Assembly: GCA_963697675.1 (NCBI GenBank) | Contig: CAVOOW010000006.1 | Coordinates: 744,001-808,000 of the forward strand | Direction of reading: 5' to 3' | DNA length: 64,000 bases | Source: CAVOOW01 sp963697675 | GTDB lineage: Bacteria; Actinomycetota; Actinomycetes; JACCUZ01 | In this document: in pieces, positions 18,227 through 26,887 of the stretch | Layout: each line of letters begins with the position of its first letter | Numbering within the stretch: the stretch's first letter is position 1 | Made by a program: the position numbers and the translations under genes | Notes under the pieces: generated by a model | What the model saw: the letters and a program-made list of their open reading frames with translations, nothing else | What the model was told of the DNA's origin: nothing | Databases searched by the model: none

Positions 18227-18400
18227 TTACTTGCGGAAAGCGTCCTTCACTTTCTCGCCGGCCTGCTTGAGGTTGGCCTTGCTCTGGTCGCGCTCTCCTT
18301 GGCGCTCGAGAGCCTCGTCGCCGGTCGCGTTCCCGACTGCTTCCTTGGCCTTGCCGCCAATTTCCTCGATCTTGTTGTCGGCCTTCTCATCGTTGCCCAT
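18227..18400 (-). CDS. CsbD family stress protein (57 aa)
   Basis: Small, highly charged, Lys/Glu/Ala-rich protein with the CsbD pattern: it begins MGNDEKADNKIEEIGGKAKE and continues with VGNATGDEALERQG and NLKQAGEKVKDAF. In other Gram-positives this family belongs to the general stress regulon; its biochemical role is unknown. Start ATG at 18400 with a good GGGAG ribosome site five bases upstream; stop TAA. A hairpin lies in the upstream leader (18417-18441, GGTGTCTGC arms). Confidence 0.88.
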   Translation of the reverse strand: MGNDEKADNKIEEIGGKAKEAVGNATGDEALERQGERDQSKANLKQAGEKVKDAFRK

Positions 18401-18440
18401 AATCGCTCCCTTAGGTGGTGTCTGCGACGGAGGCAGACAC

Positions 18441-18465
18441 CTAGCCGATGGGGGGCCGGCGAAAC
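18441..18465 (-). promoter_or_regulatory. Possible alternative-sigma promoter of csbD
   Basis: On the minus strand GTTT, 15 bases, then GGCTAG resembles the stress sigma (SigB/SigF-type) pattern GTTT-N14-16-GGGTAT with mismatches in the -10 element. It is about 40 bp upstream of the csbD start, and CsbD proteins are typically under such sigma factors. The match is weak. Confidence 0.3.
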
Positions 18466-18514
18466 CTTGAACGAGTCAGAAACTTCGTCTCTAGGGGCGA
18501 CGCGCCCATTGTCG

Positions 18515-19216
18515 CTAGCGACGCTGCGCGCGGTGCAGCGCAACGATGCCGTAGGTCAGGTCCGACCAGGCGACGTCGGTCCACCCCGCTGTGCCGATCA
18601 GCCGGGCCAGGGCCGGCTGGTCGGGCCAGGCCTGGATCGACTCGGCGAGATAGACGTAGGCATCCGGATTGCTCGAGACCCGGCGTGCGACCGAGGGCAG
18701 CGCGGCCATCAGATAGCCGCTGTAGAGGGTGCGGAACGGTCGCCACGTCGGATGGCTGAACTCGCAGACGACCAGGCGCCCACCCGGCCGGGTCACCCGG
18801 GCCATCTCAGCGAGCGCAGCCTCGGTGTCGCTGACGTTGCGCAACCCGAAGGAGATGGTCACGGCGTCGAAGCTCGCGTCCGCGAAGGGGAGCCGCAGTG
18901 CGTCGCCCCCGACGAAGGACAGCTCGCTGTGGCCGTGCTTGCCGTGCTTGCCGACCCGCAGCATCCCGAGCGAGAAGTCGCACGGCACCACGAAGGCCCC
19001 CGCCGCTGCGAACGGGACCGAGGACGACCCGGTGCCGGCGGCCAGGTCGAGCACCCGCGCGCCGGGCTGGGCGTCGACCGCTCGGGCCACTGCCCGGCGC
19101 CACAGCCGCGTCTGACCGAGCGAGAGCACGTCGTTGGTCAGGTCGTAGCGCGCGGCGACGGCGTCGAACATCGCCGCGACCTCGTGCGGCTCCTTCGTCA
19201 AGTCGGCTCGGCTCAC
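18515..19216 (-). CDS. menG: Demethylmenaquinone methyltransferase
   Basis: SAM-dependent C-methylation of demethylmenaquinone, the last ring step of menaquinone synthesis. Class I methyltransferase: substrate-region motif MFDAVAARYDLTNDVLS, SAM motif VLDLAAGTGSSSVPFA (about residue 55), and the UbiE-family segments FDAVTISFGLRNVSDTEAAL and PGGRLVVCEFSHPT. 233 aa, GTG start at 19216. Faces the same way as csbD and menJ. Confidence 0.95.
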   Translation of the reverse strand: MSRADLTKEPHEVAAMFDAVAARYDLTNDVLSLGQTRLWRRAVARAVDAQPGARVLDLAAGTGSSSVPFAAAGAFVVPCDFSLGMLRVGKHGKHGHSELSFVGGDALRLPFADASFDAVTISFGLRNVSDTEAALAEMARVTRPGGRLVVCEFSHPTWRPFRTLYSGYLMAALPSVARRVSSNPDAYVYLAESIQAWPDQPALARLIGTAGWTDVAWSDLTYGIVALHRAQRR

Positions 19217-19344
19217 CCGACCAGCCTGTCAGGTCGCGTTCTCCCCGGGCTCCGGCGGTGCCCTGGGGCGCGCGGCAGTGCTGGTGGCCGACGACCCGCC
19301 ATGCGCCCTTCGGCTGCGGTTCACGAAGGAGACCGACACCTCCG

Positions 19345-20502
19345 ATGGGATCCACGGGTGGCCAGACCATGACGAACCTTCCCCAGCGCGGTCCCGCGGC
19401 GACTCGCCGGCCGGGGCCTGCACCTCGATGGCGCGTCCGGCTTGCGCTGACCGTCACCTCGGTGGTGACGTGCGCCGGGCTGGGCCTGCTGGGTACGGGG
19501 GCAGCGCAGCCGAGCGTGGCCCTCTCGCACGTCCAGCCCGTGGCCCTCGTCGCTCCGGACGATCCACCCGGTCTGGACGACAACGCCGCGATCGGCCAGG
19601 GCCCACCGGGCGCATGGGCAGACCCTCCCCCTGTTCCGACCGCCATGTCGCTGACGGTGCCCTCACCGGTCGGCATCGACGACCCGCCGAGCATGGGGCC
19701 GCCACCACCCGTGGACCCCGAGGTGGCTCGACTGCTGGCACTGCTCCGACTGGACGCCAAAGGGTCACCTCAGGACCCGCGTCCTGGAGTCCGGGCGCTC
19801 GACGCCGTGAACTTCGCCCTCAGCCAGGTGGGTCTCCCGTACGAGTGGGGAGCCGTCGGGCCGGAGTCGTACGACTGCAGCGGGCTGACCTGGCGGGCGT
19901 ACGAGCAGGCTGGTGTGACCCTGCCCCGCGTGTCGGCGGACCAGCATGCCTCCGGCGGGACGCCCGTCGCGATCGCCGACCTGCTGCCCGGCGATCTCGT
20001 CTTCTTCGCGACGGTGTCCTGGGACCCCGGCGTCGTCCACCACGTCGGGATGTACGTCGGGCAAGGGCTGATGGTCGACGCCCCGCACCCCGGCGCCTTC
20101 GTACGCGTCGAGCCCGTGACCGCGAGCGGCTACGTGGGTGCCGTGCGGGTCGTGGCGGAACGCCGGCCGGTGACGACCGCGCGCAAGCATCCGGTCCCGC
20201 GGCCGACGGACACCAGCAGTCCCGCGGTCCCATCGCCGAGCACGGGACCGACGCCGTCGCCGTCCGAGTCGGGCACGCCGTCGGATCCGGCGACGCCGAG
20301 CCCTTCGCCCACGGACCCGCCCAGCGACCCACCGAGCGACCCGCCCAGCGACCCGCCCAGCGACCCGCCGAGCGACCCGCCGAGCGACCCACCGAGCGAC
20401 CCGCCGACCGATCCACCGAGCGACCCGGCGGGTCAGGCGACCGCCGATCCAACGCCTGGCGACGCCCCGACAAACCCGGACGGCGCGCCACCAACGGGCT
20501 AG
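19345..20502 (+). CDS. Secreted NlpC/P60 peptidoglycan hydrolase with Pro/Ser/Asp repeat tail
   Basis: Exported cell-wall endopeptidase. A Sec-type signal (basic WRVRLALTVTSVVTCAG stretch ending around GTGAAQPS) precedes a proline-rich linker and an NlpC/P60 domain with the catalytic Cys in ESYDCSGLTWRAYEQAG and His in HHVGMYVGQG. The tail has about nine DPPS repeats (20312-20430), likely a wall-spanning linker. I use the ATG at 19345, 13 bases after AAGGAG; the ATG at 19369 is an alternative. It lies divergently from menG and shares no operon. Confidence 0.88.
   Translation: MGSTGGQTMTNLPQRGPAATRRPGPAPRWRVRLALTVTSVVTCAGLGLLGTGAAQPSVALSHVQPVALVAPDDPPGLDDNAAIGQGPPGAWADPPPVPTAMSLTVPSPVGIDDPPSMGPPPPVDPEVARLLALLRLDAKGSPQDPRPGVRALDAVNFALSQVGLPYEWGAVGPESYDCSGLTWRAYEQAGVTLPRVSADQHASGGTPVAIADLLPGDLVFFATVSWDPGVVHHVGMYVGQGLMVDAPHPGAFVRVEPVTASGYVGAVRVVAERRPVTTARKHPVPRPTDTSSPAVPSPSTGPTPSPSESGTPSDPATPSPSPTDPPSDPPSDPPSDPPSDPPSDPPSDPPSDPPTDPPSDPAGQATADPTPGDAPTNPDGAPPTG
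20312..20430 (+). repeat. 12-bp tandem repeat encoding DPPS
   Basis: In-frame tandem array of a 12-base unit close to GACCCGCCCAGC, about nine copies with third-position variation, within the C-terminal tail of the NlpC/P60 protein. Its length is likely to vary between strains. Confidence 0.85.
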
Positions 20503-20573
20503 TCCCGTGCGCCGGACGGCCACCTGCGGCAGAATGCTGACAATCCGTGATCGGCGAGCGACCGGCAGGCGAC

Positions 20574-21140
20574 ATGTCAGACGACGACGTCAGCGGCCTG
20601 GTCAAGCGAGCCTCCAACGGCGACCAGGCAGCCTGGGACGCTCTGGTCGACCGCTACACCAACCTGCTGTGGTCCGTGGCCCGCGGCTACCGCCTCGAAC
20701 GAGCCGACGCCGCCGACGTCATCCAGGTCGCCTGGCTGCGGCTCGTGGAGCACCTCCCTCGGCTGCGCGACCCGGAGCGGGTCGGCGCCTGGCTCGCCAC
20801 CACCGTGCGCCGCGAGTGCCTGCAGGTCATCGCCACTCGCAAGCGCCGTGGCGGGCCGGTCGAGGACGACATCCTCACCGGGCTGCCCGACGACTCGGCG
20901 CCGGTGGACGCCAAGCTGCTCGCCGAGGAGCGCGACCGCGCGTTGTGGCAGGCGTTCGCGGCGATGCCGGAGCGATGCCAGCGCCTGCTGCGCATCCTGA
21001 TGGCCGACCCGCCGCCCAGCTATCACGATGTCGCCGAGACGCTCACGATGCCGGTCGGCAGCATCGGTCCGACGCGAGCGCGCTGCCTTGACCGGCTGCG
21101 CGCGCTGCTCGACGATGTGAACACCGGCGTGGGGAGCTGA
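20574..21140 (+). CDS. Sigma-70 family (ECF-like) RNA polymerase sigma factor
   Basis: Small two-domain sigma factor, 188 aa from the ATG at 20574 (a GTG at 20547 is also open). Region 2 is seen in WDALVDRYTNLLWSVARGYR and ADAADVIQVAWLRLVEHLPR; region 4 spans AMPERCQRLLRILMADPPPS to MPVGSIGPTRARCLDRLRAL. No zinc-finger anti-sigma gene follows. Instead a 158-aa acidic protein starts two bases after the stop, so the pair is probably co-translated. Target promoters are unknown. Confidence 0.88.
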   Translation: MSDDDVSGLVKRASNGDQAAWDALVDRYTNLLWSVARGYRLERADAADVIQVAWLRLVEHLPRLRDPERVGAWLATTVRRECLQVIATRKRRGGPVEDDILTGLPDDSAPVDAKLLAEERDRALWQAFAAMPERCQRLLRILMADPPPSYHDVAETLTMPVGSIGPTRARCLDRLRALLDDVNTGVGS

Positions 21141-21142
21141 CC

Positions 21143-21619
21143 GTGTCCGACGACGACACCCTGACCGAACAGATGTTGGCCGACGACGCGTTGCTCGCGG
21201 ACCTGCGCCGCATCGCCGCGATCGTCGATGCGCCGCCGCCACTGCTGGCGTCATCCTCGTCGGCGAGCTTCGCGTTCGGCCGCCTCGACGACGAGCTGGC
21301 CCGCCTCGTGCAGGACACCGCTGTGGAGTCCGTCGGGTCGCGCAGCGACGACGAACCGCGGATGATCGCCTTCGCCGCCGACGAGATCACGGTCGACGTA
21401 GAGGTCTCCGGAGGGCCGGACGGCCGTCGGCTGACCGGCGTCGTGGACGGCCAGGTCACCGAGCTGGCCGTGCAGACCCAAGTGGCGACCTACCCCGTCG
21501 AGGTCGACGAGCAGGGCAGGTTCCGAGCCGGGCAGCTGGAAGGGTCCCTGCTGCGGCTGACGATGGCGACGAGCTCCGGCCGGGGCGTCACGACCCCGTG
21601 GGTGCATCTCGACCGCTGA
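21143..21619 (+). CDS. Conserved-looking protein downstream of sigma factor (unknown function)
   Basis: 158 aa, GTG start at 21143 right after the sigma factor stop. Acidic, no membrane segment or signal peptide. The N-terminal 50 residues are helical (LTEQMLADDALLADLRRIAA); the rest looks beta-rich (VDVEVSGGPDGRRLTGVVDG). Small ORFs in this position are often linked to the function of this sigma subclass, but I recognise no named domain. Translational coupling is the only support for a shared role. Confidence 0.7.
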   Translation: MSDDDTLTEQMLADDALLADLRRIAAIVDAPPPLLASSSSASFAFGRLDDELARLVQDTAVESVGSRSDDEPRMIAFAADEITVDVEVSGGPDGRRLTGVVDGQVTELAVQTQVATYPVEVDEQGRFRAGQLEGSLLRLTMATSSGRGVTTPWVHLDR

Positions 21620-21663
21620 CCCGGTCCTCGGACTGCCGATCAGACTCGGTGTAGAACCGGACC

Positions 21664-21939
21664 ATGACCGACCTGGACATCACCGCAGCGGACGAGCACG
21701 TCTACGACGTCACGATCACCGACGACCACGGCGCGCAGACCCGCCACCGCGTGACCGTGCCGGTGCGCTTCCTCACCGACCTCGGGATCGCGGCGTCGCA
21801 GGAGCCGCTTCTCGTCCGTGCGTCGATGGTCTACCTGCTCGAGCGCGAACCCGCGTCGTCCGTGCTGACCGCGTTCACGCTCGATGACATCACGCGCTAC
21901 TTCCCCGCCTACCCGGACGAGATCCCGGCTCGGCTCTAG
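21664..21939 (+). CDS. Small hypothetical protein (91 aa)
   Basis: Soluble 91-aa protein starting at an ATG 44 bases after the previous gene. The N-terminal half is predicted beta (VYDVTITDDHGAQTRHRVTV); the C-terminal half is helical (EPLLVRASMVYLLEREP) and ends DITRYFPAYPDEIPARL. No catalytic motif is recognised. Its last four bases overlap the convergent LuxR-type gene. Confidence 0.65.
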   Translation: MTDLDITAADEHVYDVTITDDHGAQTRHRVTVPVRFLTDLGIAASQEPLLVRASMVYLLEREPASSVLTAFTLDDITRYFPAYPDEIPARL

Positions 21940-22205
21940 ATGAGCCCCGCCCGCACGGCGAAGGCCACGGCCTGCGTGCGGTTGCGGAGCTCGAGCCGGG
22001 CCGTCATGGCGGCGATCGCGTGCTTGATGGTGCGCTCCGAATAGGCCAGCTCGAGTGCGATCTCGCTGGTCCGGTAGCCGTCGGCGAGAAGCGTCAGCAC
22101 CCGCAGCTCGCGCGGGGTCAGCTCGCGCGAGGTGTGCGGCGAGGTGGCCCACTCGCGGTCGAGCTCGGGCGAGGCATGCTGGCGGACGGGATCTGAGACT
22201 GGCAT
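21936..22205 (-). CDS. Orphan LuxR-type helix-turn-helix regulator
   Basis: Essentially a stand-alone GerE/LuxR DNA-binding domain: LTPRELRVLTLLADGYRTSE followed by YSERTIKHAIAAMTARLELR and ending in FAVRAGLI. 89 aa from the ATG at 22205; the open frame extends upstream but without a plausible domain. No receiver domain and no adjacent kinase, so the signal input is unknown. Convergent with the preceding small gene. Confidence 0.82.
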   Translation of the reverse strand: MPVSDPVRQHASPELDREWATSPHTSRELTPRELRVLTLLADGYRTSEIALELAYSERTIKHAIAAMTARLELRNRTQAVAFAVRAGLI

Positions 22206-22388
22206 CGGCGATTGACCCCCTGCGGCATGGACAGTCCGACGCCAACAGGAGTCCCAGCCGCTTTGCGGTGATACACCCGGTCTCACCAAGAGTTTCGCGT
22301 CACTGGCGGGCCGGCTCGCCGATGATCGAGCAGGCAATGCCGCAGCCCGCCCTCTGGCCGGACCACCGTCGACGTACGCTTCACGACC

Positions 22389-23664
22389 ATGACCACCGCG
22401 CCGCCCCCGCCCTCCGAGGCGAGCCGGGCGGCTTCGTCCACCGACCCGCTCGAGGTGCGCTCGGAGGCCATCGACCTCACGGGTGGCCTGCTAGCGCGGT
22501 TGCCGGCTTCCGCAGGGGCACTGGCTTGGGTGCACGACGGTCAGGGACTGGTCGGCTGGGGCGAGGTGGCCCGCCTCGAGGTGCGCGGTGCCGGACGCTT
22601 CGCCCGAGCCCAGCGGTGGTGGCGCGAGCAGCTGGAGCGCTTCACGGTGTACGACGACGTGGGTGCCGTCGGGAGCGGCCCTGTCGCGTTCGCCAGCTTC
22701 GCCTTCGCCGACGACTCCACCGAGGCATCGGTGATGGTGGTGCCCGAGGTCGTGCTCGGCCGACGCGACGGCCGGGCGTGGCTCACGACGATCGGCACAC
22801 CGCCACGGCTGTCCTCGCCACAGCCGGTCTCCCCGCCGGCGCTGCTGCGCTATGCGCACGGTGCAGCGTCGGTCACGGCCCACCGTGCAGCGGTCGCCGA
22901 GGCGGTCCGGCGGATCGCGGCCGGCGACGTCGAGAAGGTGGTCCTCGCCCACGACCTGGTGGCAATCGCCGACGGGCCGATCGACGCGCGGTTCGTGCTC
23001 GCTGGTCTGGCCGACCGCTACCCCGACTGCTGGACCTTCGCCGTGGAAGGGCTCATCGGGGCAACTCCGGAGCTGCTTGCTCGCGTTGCGGAGCGGCCGG
23101 ATCACGTCGCTGGTGCTCGCCGGCACGGCAGCGCGCGGCAGCGACGAGGTCGACGACCTCCGCCTGCACAGGGAGCTGCTCGACTCGGCCAAGAACCTCG
23201 AGGAGCACCGCTACGCGCTCGAGTCCCTGACCCAGGCGCTGCAGCCGCACACCACGTCGATGACCGTGTCACCAACGCCCTATCTTCTCGACCTGTCCAA
23301 CGTCATCCACCTGGCCAGCGACGTCATCGGCACGGTCGTCAGCGGCCGCGATGCGCTCGACCTGATCGCGGCCGTGAACCCTTCGGCGGCCGTCGGCGGC
23401 ACACCGACGCCCGTCGCCGTGCGGATGCTGCGTGAGCTCGAGGGCTTCGACCGGGGCCGCTATGCCGGGCCGGTCGGCTGGATCGACGCGCAGGGTGATG
23501 GTGAGTGGGGCATCGCGCTGCGCTGCGGGCTGCTCGACGGCAACGCCGCTCGGCTGTTCGCCGGCGGCGGCATCGTCGCCGAGTCCGACCCCGACTCCGA
23601 GGTGGCAGAGGCGCAGTCGAAGTTCGTGCCGATGCGCGACGCACTCGAAGGCGTCCGCAACTGA
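22389..23664 (+). CDS. menF: Isochorismate synthase (one frameshift)
   Basis: Converts chorismate to isochorismate, the entry step of menaquinone synthesis; the neighbouring menD uses the product. The frame breaks near base 23097, after IGATPELLARVAER. Skipping one base continues as RITSLVLAGTAARG and runs through SPTPYLLDLSNVIHLASDVI, AVGGTPTPVA and GWIDAQGDGEWGIALRCG to the stop. The joined protein is about 424 aa, normal for EntC/MenF. Conservation on both sides argues for a one-base sequence error. The men context favours MenF over siderophore EntC. Confidence 0.86.
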
Positions 23665-23673
23665 GCGTGCCCG

Positions 23674-24120
23674 TCAGCGGTCGGGAGACTCCCGCTCCGG
23701 CGCGAACGTCCACGCCAGCATGCGCGAGCTGTCCTCCAGTCTCGCCCCGGCGGCCACGTAGGCCTTGACAGCCGCAGGGTTGTCGTCGTCGGTCAACACC
23801 CACATGCCGTAGCAACCCCGAGCTCGAGCGATGTCTGCGAGGGCGCCCACCAGCGCCCGCCCGATCCCTCTCGACCGGCTTCTCTCGTGCACGCCGAGCT
23901 CGTAGAGGAACATCTCGGTGCCCTTGTCCGGATGGGTCATCTCGACGCCGGTCACCATGCCGATCGGCGCGCCGTCGTCGTCGTACGCGATCAGCAGGTG
24001 ATGACCGGGCTCGGTGAGAAAGCGTTGTGTGGCACGAGGTTGCGGTGCGTGGTCGAACAGCTCCCCGGCTGCCTCGACATCAGCTGCATCCCCGGTGCCG
24101 AGACGCCGGATTGCGGTCAT
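23674..24120 (-). CDS. GNAT family N-acetyltransferase
   Basis: 148-aa acetyl-CoA-dependent N-acetyltransferase. The acetyl-CoA loop is seen in RSRGIGRALVGALADIARAR, preceded by the strand MFLYELGVHE. The overall pattern (short protein, GMWVLTDDDNPAAVKAYVAA near the end) resembles the AAC(3)-I subgroup, but substrate and any drug activity cannot be inferred. The ATG overlaps the menD stop (ATGA), so it is translated with menD. Convergent with menF; the gap is nine bases. Confidence 0.8.
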   Translation of the reverse strand: MTAIRRLGTGDAADVEAAGELFDHAPQPRATQRFLTEPGHHLLIAYDDDGAPIGMVTGVEMTHPDKGTEMFLYELGVHERSRSRGIGRALVGALADIARARGCYGMWVLTDDDNPAAVKAYVAAGARLEDSSRMLAWTFAPERESPDR

Positions 24121-25799
24121 GACCGCAGGGCGGCGGCGACGTCCTCGCGCAGCCGGCGGTCGAGGTCGCGGCGGCGACTTCGGTCGGTGCGCACCTCGAC
24201 GACTCTGATCCCTCGCGGCGATGCGGGGCTGGCGGCGTGCAAGCCGGACCGAAGGGCTTCGCGGAGCTCGTCGATGGTGCTCGCCTGGGTGTGCGGCGTC
24301 TGCGTCGCTGCGCACAAGGACGCGATGTCGACGCCGTGCGACGTGCCGAACAGCCGCTCGAACGGCTTGGCCAGCTCGGGGGCACCCGGCTCGAGCTGAC
24401 CGAAGATGCCGCCTCCGTCGTCGTTGTTGACCACGATGGTCAGGTCGGGGCGCGGCTCGTCCGGCCCGATCACGAGGCCCGTGGCGTCGTGGAGGAACGT
24501 CAGGTCGCCCAGCAACGCGAAGGCGTCGCCGCCGTGTGCCAGCGCGGCGCCGATCGCCGTCGACACCGTGCCGTCGATGCCCGATGCACCGCGGTTGGCA
24601 AGGACCAGGCGAGGGACGTCCCACGGGTCGGCGAGGTCGAGGTCGCGGGCCGACGCCGAGGAGCCCACAACCAGCAGAGCCCCGGGAGGCAAGGCGTCGG
24701 CCAGCGCGCGGGCGATCGCGGGCCCGCTGAGATCGGCGGCGGAGTCGACGATGCCGGCGACGATCTTGCTCGCAATCGCATCGGCGTCCAGCCAGCGTCG
24801 CAACCACGGATCCGGCTGGGCCCGCGGTGCTGCCGCCTCCACCCAACCGGGCGCCACCGCGTCCGCGACGATGACATCGGTGCGGCCCATCGTCGGCAGG
24901 GCCCCCGGTCCTCGGACGAGGACCACTTCGACGTCGGCGCGGGTGAGCAGCCCAGTCACCGGTCGCGACAGGGTCGGGCGACCGAAGACCACGACGCGCT
25001 CGATGTCGCCGGCCAGCTGGTCGAGCACCAAGGGATAGGCCCCCAGTGCGTTCGGCCCGATGCGCGCACCCGACGTCGGCTCGGCCAGCAGTGGCCAGGA
25101 CGCTGCCTCGGCCACCACCCGTGCCTCCACTGGCGACCCGTCACCCGCGATCACGACGGTGCGCGGACCTTGGGCCAGCGCGGTCACCTCAGCGGCCGCG
25201 TTCGCACCCGGCCGCGGCGAGCGCTCGGTGGCCGTCGTCAGCGGCTCGACCCATGCCTCGGAGCCGTCGGGCACGAGCGGCTCCCGCAGGGGGATGTTGA
25301 GGTGCACGGGTCCGCGGTGCAACGCCGCGATCGCTGATGCGGCGACTGACCGCCAGTGCGCAACCTGCCCGACCCCGTGATCGGCGACAGGCACGTCGAC
25401 GAACAGGACGACGGCGGCGCCGTACAGCTGAATCTGATCGATGGTCTGGTTGGCCCCCACGCCGCGCAGCTCGGGTGGCCGGTCCGCGGTGAGCGCGAGC
25501 AGTGGCACGCCCGAGTGCGACGCCTCGACCACGGCCGGGTGCAGGTTGACCGCTGCAGTGCCCGAGGTCGTCACGACCGGGACGGGGCGGCCGGAGGCCT
25601 TCGCGAGACCGAGAGCGAGGAAGCCGGCGGTCCGTTCGTCGACGCGCACGTGCAGCCGCAGCCGCCCGTCAGCGTCGGCGCGATGGAGGGCGTAGGCAAG
25701 CGGCGCCGAGCGCGAACCCGGGGACAGGACTGCCTCAGTGACCCCACCACGCACCAGCTCGTCGACCAGCACGGTGGCGAGCGCAGTCGACGGATTCAC
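24117..25799 (-). CDS. menD: SEPHCHC synthase
   Basis: Thiamine-diphosphate enzyme joining isochorismate and 2-oxoglutarate in menaquinone synthesis. The cofactor-activating glutamate is in LHVRVDERTAGFLALGLAK, and the TPP/Mg motif is in DAFALLGDLTFLHDATGLV with VVNNDDGGGIF. I use the GTG at 25799 because the protein then begins VNPSTALATVLVDELVRGGV, the usual MenD N-terminus. 560 aa, intact. Followed by the overlapping GNAT gene. Confidence 0.96.
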   Translation of the reverse strand: MNPSTALATVLVDELVRGGVTEAVLSPGSRSAPLAYALHRADADGRLRLHVRVDERTAGFLALGLAKASGRPVPVVTTSGTAAVNLHPAVVEASHSGVPLLALTADRPPELRGVGANQTIDQIQLYGAAVVLFVDVPVADHGVGQVAHWRSVAASAIAALHRGPVHLNIPLREPLVPDGSEAWVEPLTTATERSPRPGANAAAEVTALAQGPRTVVIAGDGSPVEARVVAEAASWPLLAEPTSGARIGPNALGAYPLVLDQLAGDIERVVVFGRPTLSRPVTGLLTRADVEVVLVRGPGALPTMGRTDVIVADAVAPGWVEAAAPRAQPDPWLRRWLDADAIASKIVAGIVDSAADLSGPAIARALADALPPGALLVVGSSASARDLDLADPWDVPRLVLANRGASGIDGTVSTAIGAALAHGGDAFALLGDLTFLHDATGLVIGPDEPRPDLTIVVNNDDGGGIFGQLEPGAPELAKPFERLFGTSHGVDIASLCAATQTPHTQASTIDELREALRSGLHAASPASPRGIRVVEVRTDRSRRRDLDRRLREDVAAALRS

Positions 25800-25840
25800 G
25801 ACCCCGGACCCTACCGGTGGGGCGCCGATCACCCTCGTCC

Positions 25841-25937
25841 CGTGATCATGAACGATCGGGTCACTGGCTGGCGATCCGATGACGTGACGGCACGCTCATC
25901 GCTGCGCTCAGAACCGGCCAGACGTTTCATGATCACG
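25841..25937. repeat. Palindromic intergenic repeat, family A (inverted pair)
   Basis: CGTGATCATGAA at 25841-25852 and its reverse complement TTCATGATCACG at 25926-25937 bracket the space between menC and menD. Each arm is itself nearly palindromic around TGATCA. Similar pairs occur at about 30.97, 33.03 and 48.56 kb. Confidence 0.75.
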
Positions 25938-25942
25938 AGATA

Positions 25943-26887
25943 TCAGGCGAGGGCGCGGACGGCGGCCAGGCGGTCATGCCAGCGCGCAGCCGTCTCCTCG
26001 TCGGCGGCGACCGCTCCGGCGAGGTCCGGATCCGGGCGGCCGACGGCCATGGCTCCGTCGACGACCCGGAACGGCGCCGACGTGACGTCGCCGTCGAGCA
26101 GGGCCAGCGTCGCCAGGCCGCAGGCATAGGGCAGCTCGGGCAGTGCCGCGGCGAGCGCGAGACCAGCGGCGAGGCCCACCGAGGTCTCCAGCGCCGACGA
26201 CACGACAACGGGCAGACCGATCTGGTCCGCGATCTGCAGGCAGGCCGCGACGCCACCGAGCGGCTGGACCTTCAGCACGGCGATGTCGGCGGCCTCGAGA
26301 CGGGCAACGCGAAGGGGGTCGTCGGCCCGGCGGATCGACTCGTCGGCTGCGATCGGCACATCCAGACGCCGGCGTACGGCGGCCAGCTCCTCGACCGTCC
26401 GGCACGGCTGCTCGACGTACTCCAGGCCGCCTGCCGCGTGGTCCAGCAGCCGCACCATGCGCAGTGCGGTGTCCACGTCCCAGAGGCCGTTGGCGTCCAC
26501 GCGAATCGCGCCACCCGGTCCGAGTGCGTCGCGAACGGCCTCGACACGGGCGATGTCGTCAGCCTCGCTCTGCCCCGGCTCGGCGACCTTGACCTTGGCC
26601 GTGCGGCAGCCGCTGGAGTCGCGTACGACCGACACGGCGCGGTCGGGGCCGACGGCGGGGACAGTCACGTTCACCAGCACAGACGTCCGACGCGCCCGGT
26701 GCCAGTCGCCGTACGCCGCCTCCTGGGCAGCCCGCCACCACGGGAGACATTCGGCGGCGTCGTAGCCCCAGAACGGCGAGAACTCTCCCCAGCCCGCTGG
26801 GCCTCGCACGAGGACGCCTTCGCGCACGTCGATGCCGCGGAAGTGCGTGCGCATCGGGATCGACCAGACCCGCAGCTCCTCAGCCAC
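25943..26887 (-). CDS. menC: o-Succinylbenzoate synthase
   Basis: Enolase-superfamily dehydratase making o-succinylbenzoate. The catalytic lysine pair is in TAKVKVAEPG, the metal ligands in RVDANGLWDVDTA, EYVEQPC and IAADESIRRADD, and the second lysine in VLKVQPLGGV. I choose the GTG at 26887 (VAEELRVWSIPMRTHFRG); the frame is open further up but overlaps the preceding gene. 314 aa. Overlaps the SRPBCC-like gene by eight bases. Confidence 0.94.
   Translation of the reverse strand: MAEELRVWSIPMRTHFRGIDVREGVLVRGPAGWGEFSPFWGYDAAECLPWWRAAQEAAYGDWHRARRTSVLVNVTVPAVGPDRAVSVVRDSSGCRTAKVKVAEPGQSEADDIARVEAVRDALGPGGAIRVDANGLWDVDTALRMVRLLDHAAGGLEYVEQPCRTVEELAAVRRRLDVPIAADESIRRADDPLRVARLEAADIAVLKVQPLGGVAACLQIADQIGLPVVVSSALETSVGLAAGLALAAALPELPYACGLATLALLDGDVTSAPFRVVDGAMAVGRPDPDLAGAVAADEETAARWHDRLAAVRALA

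Noticed and set aside
23674..24120. Aminoglycoside resistance gene
   Set aside because: Only a general resemblance to the AAC(3)-I subgroup of GNAT proteins, in a chromosomal operon with menD; no basis for a resistance claim.
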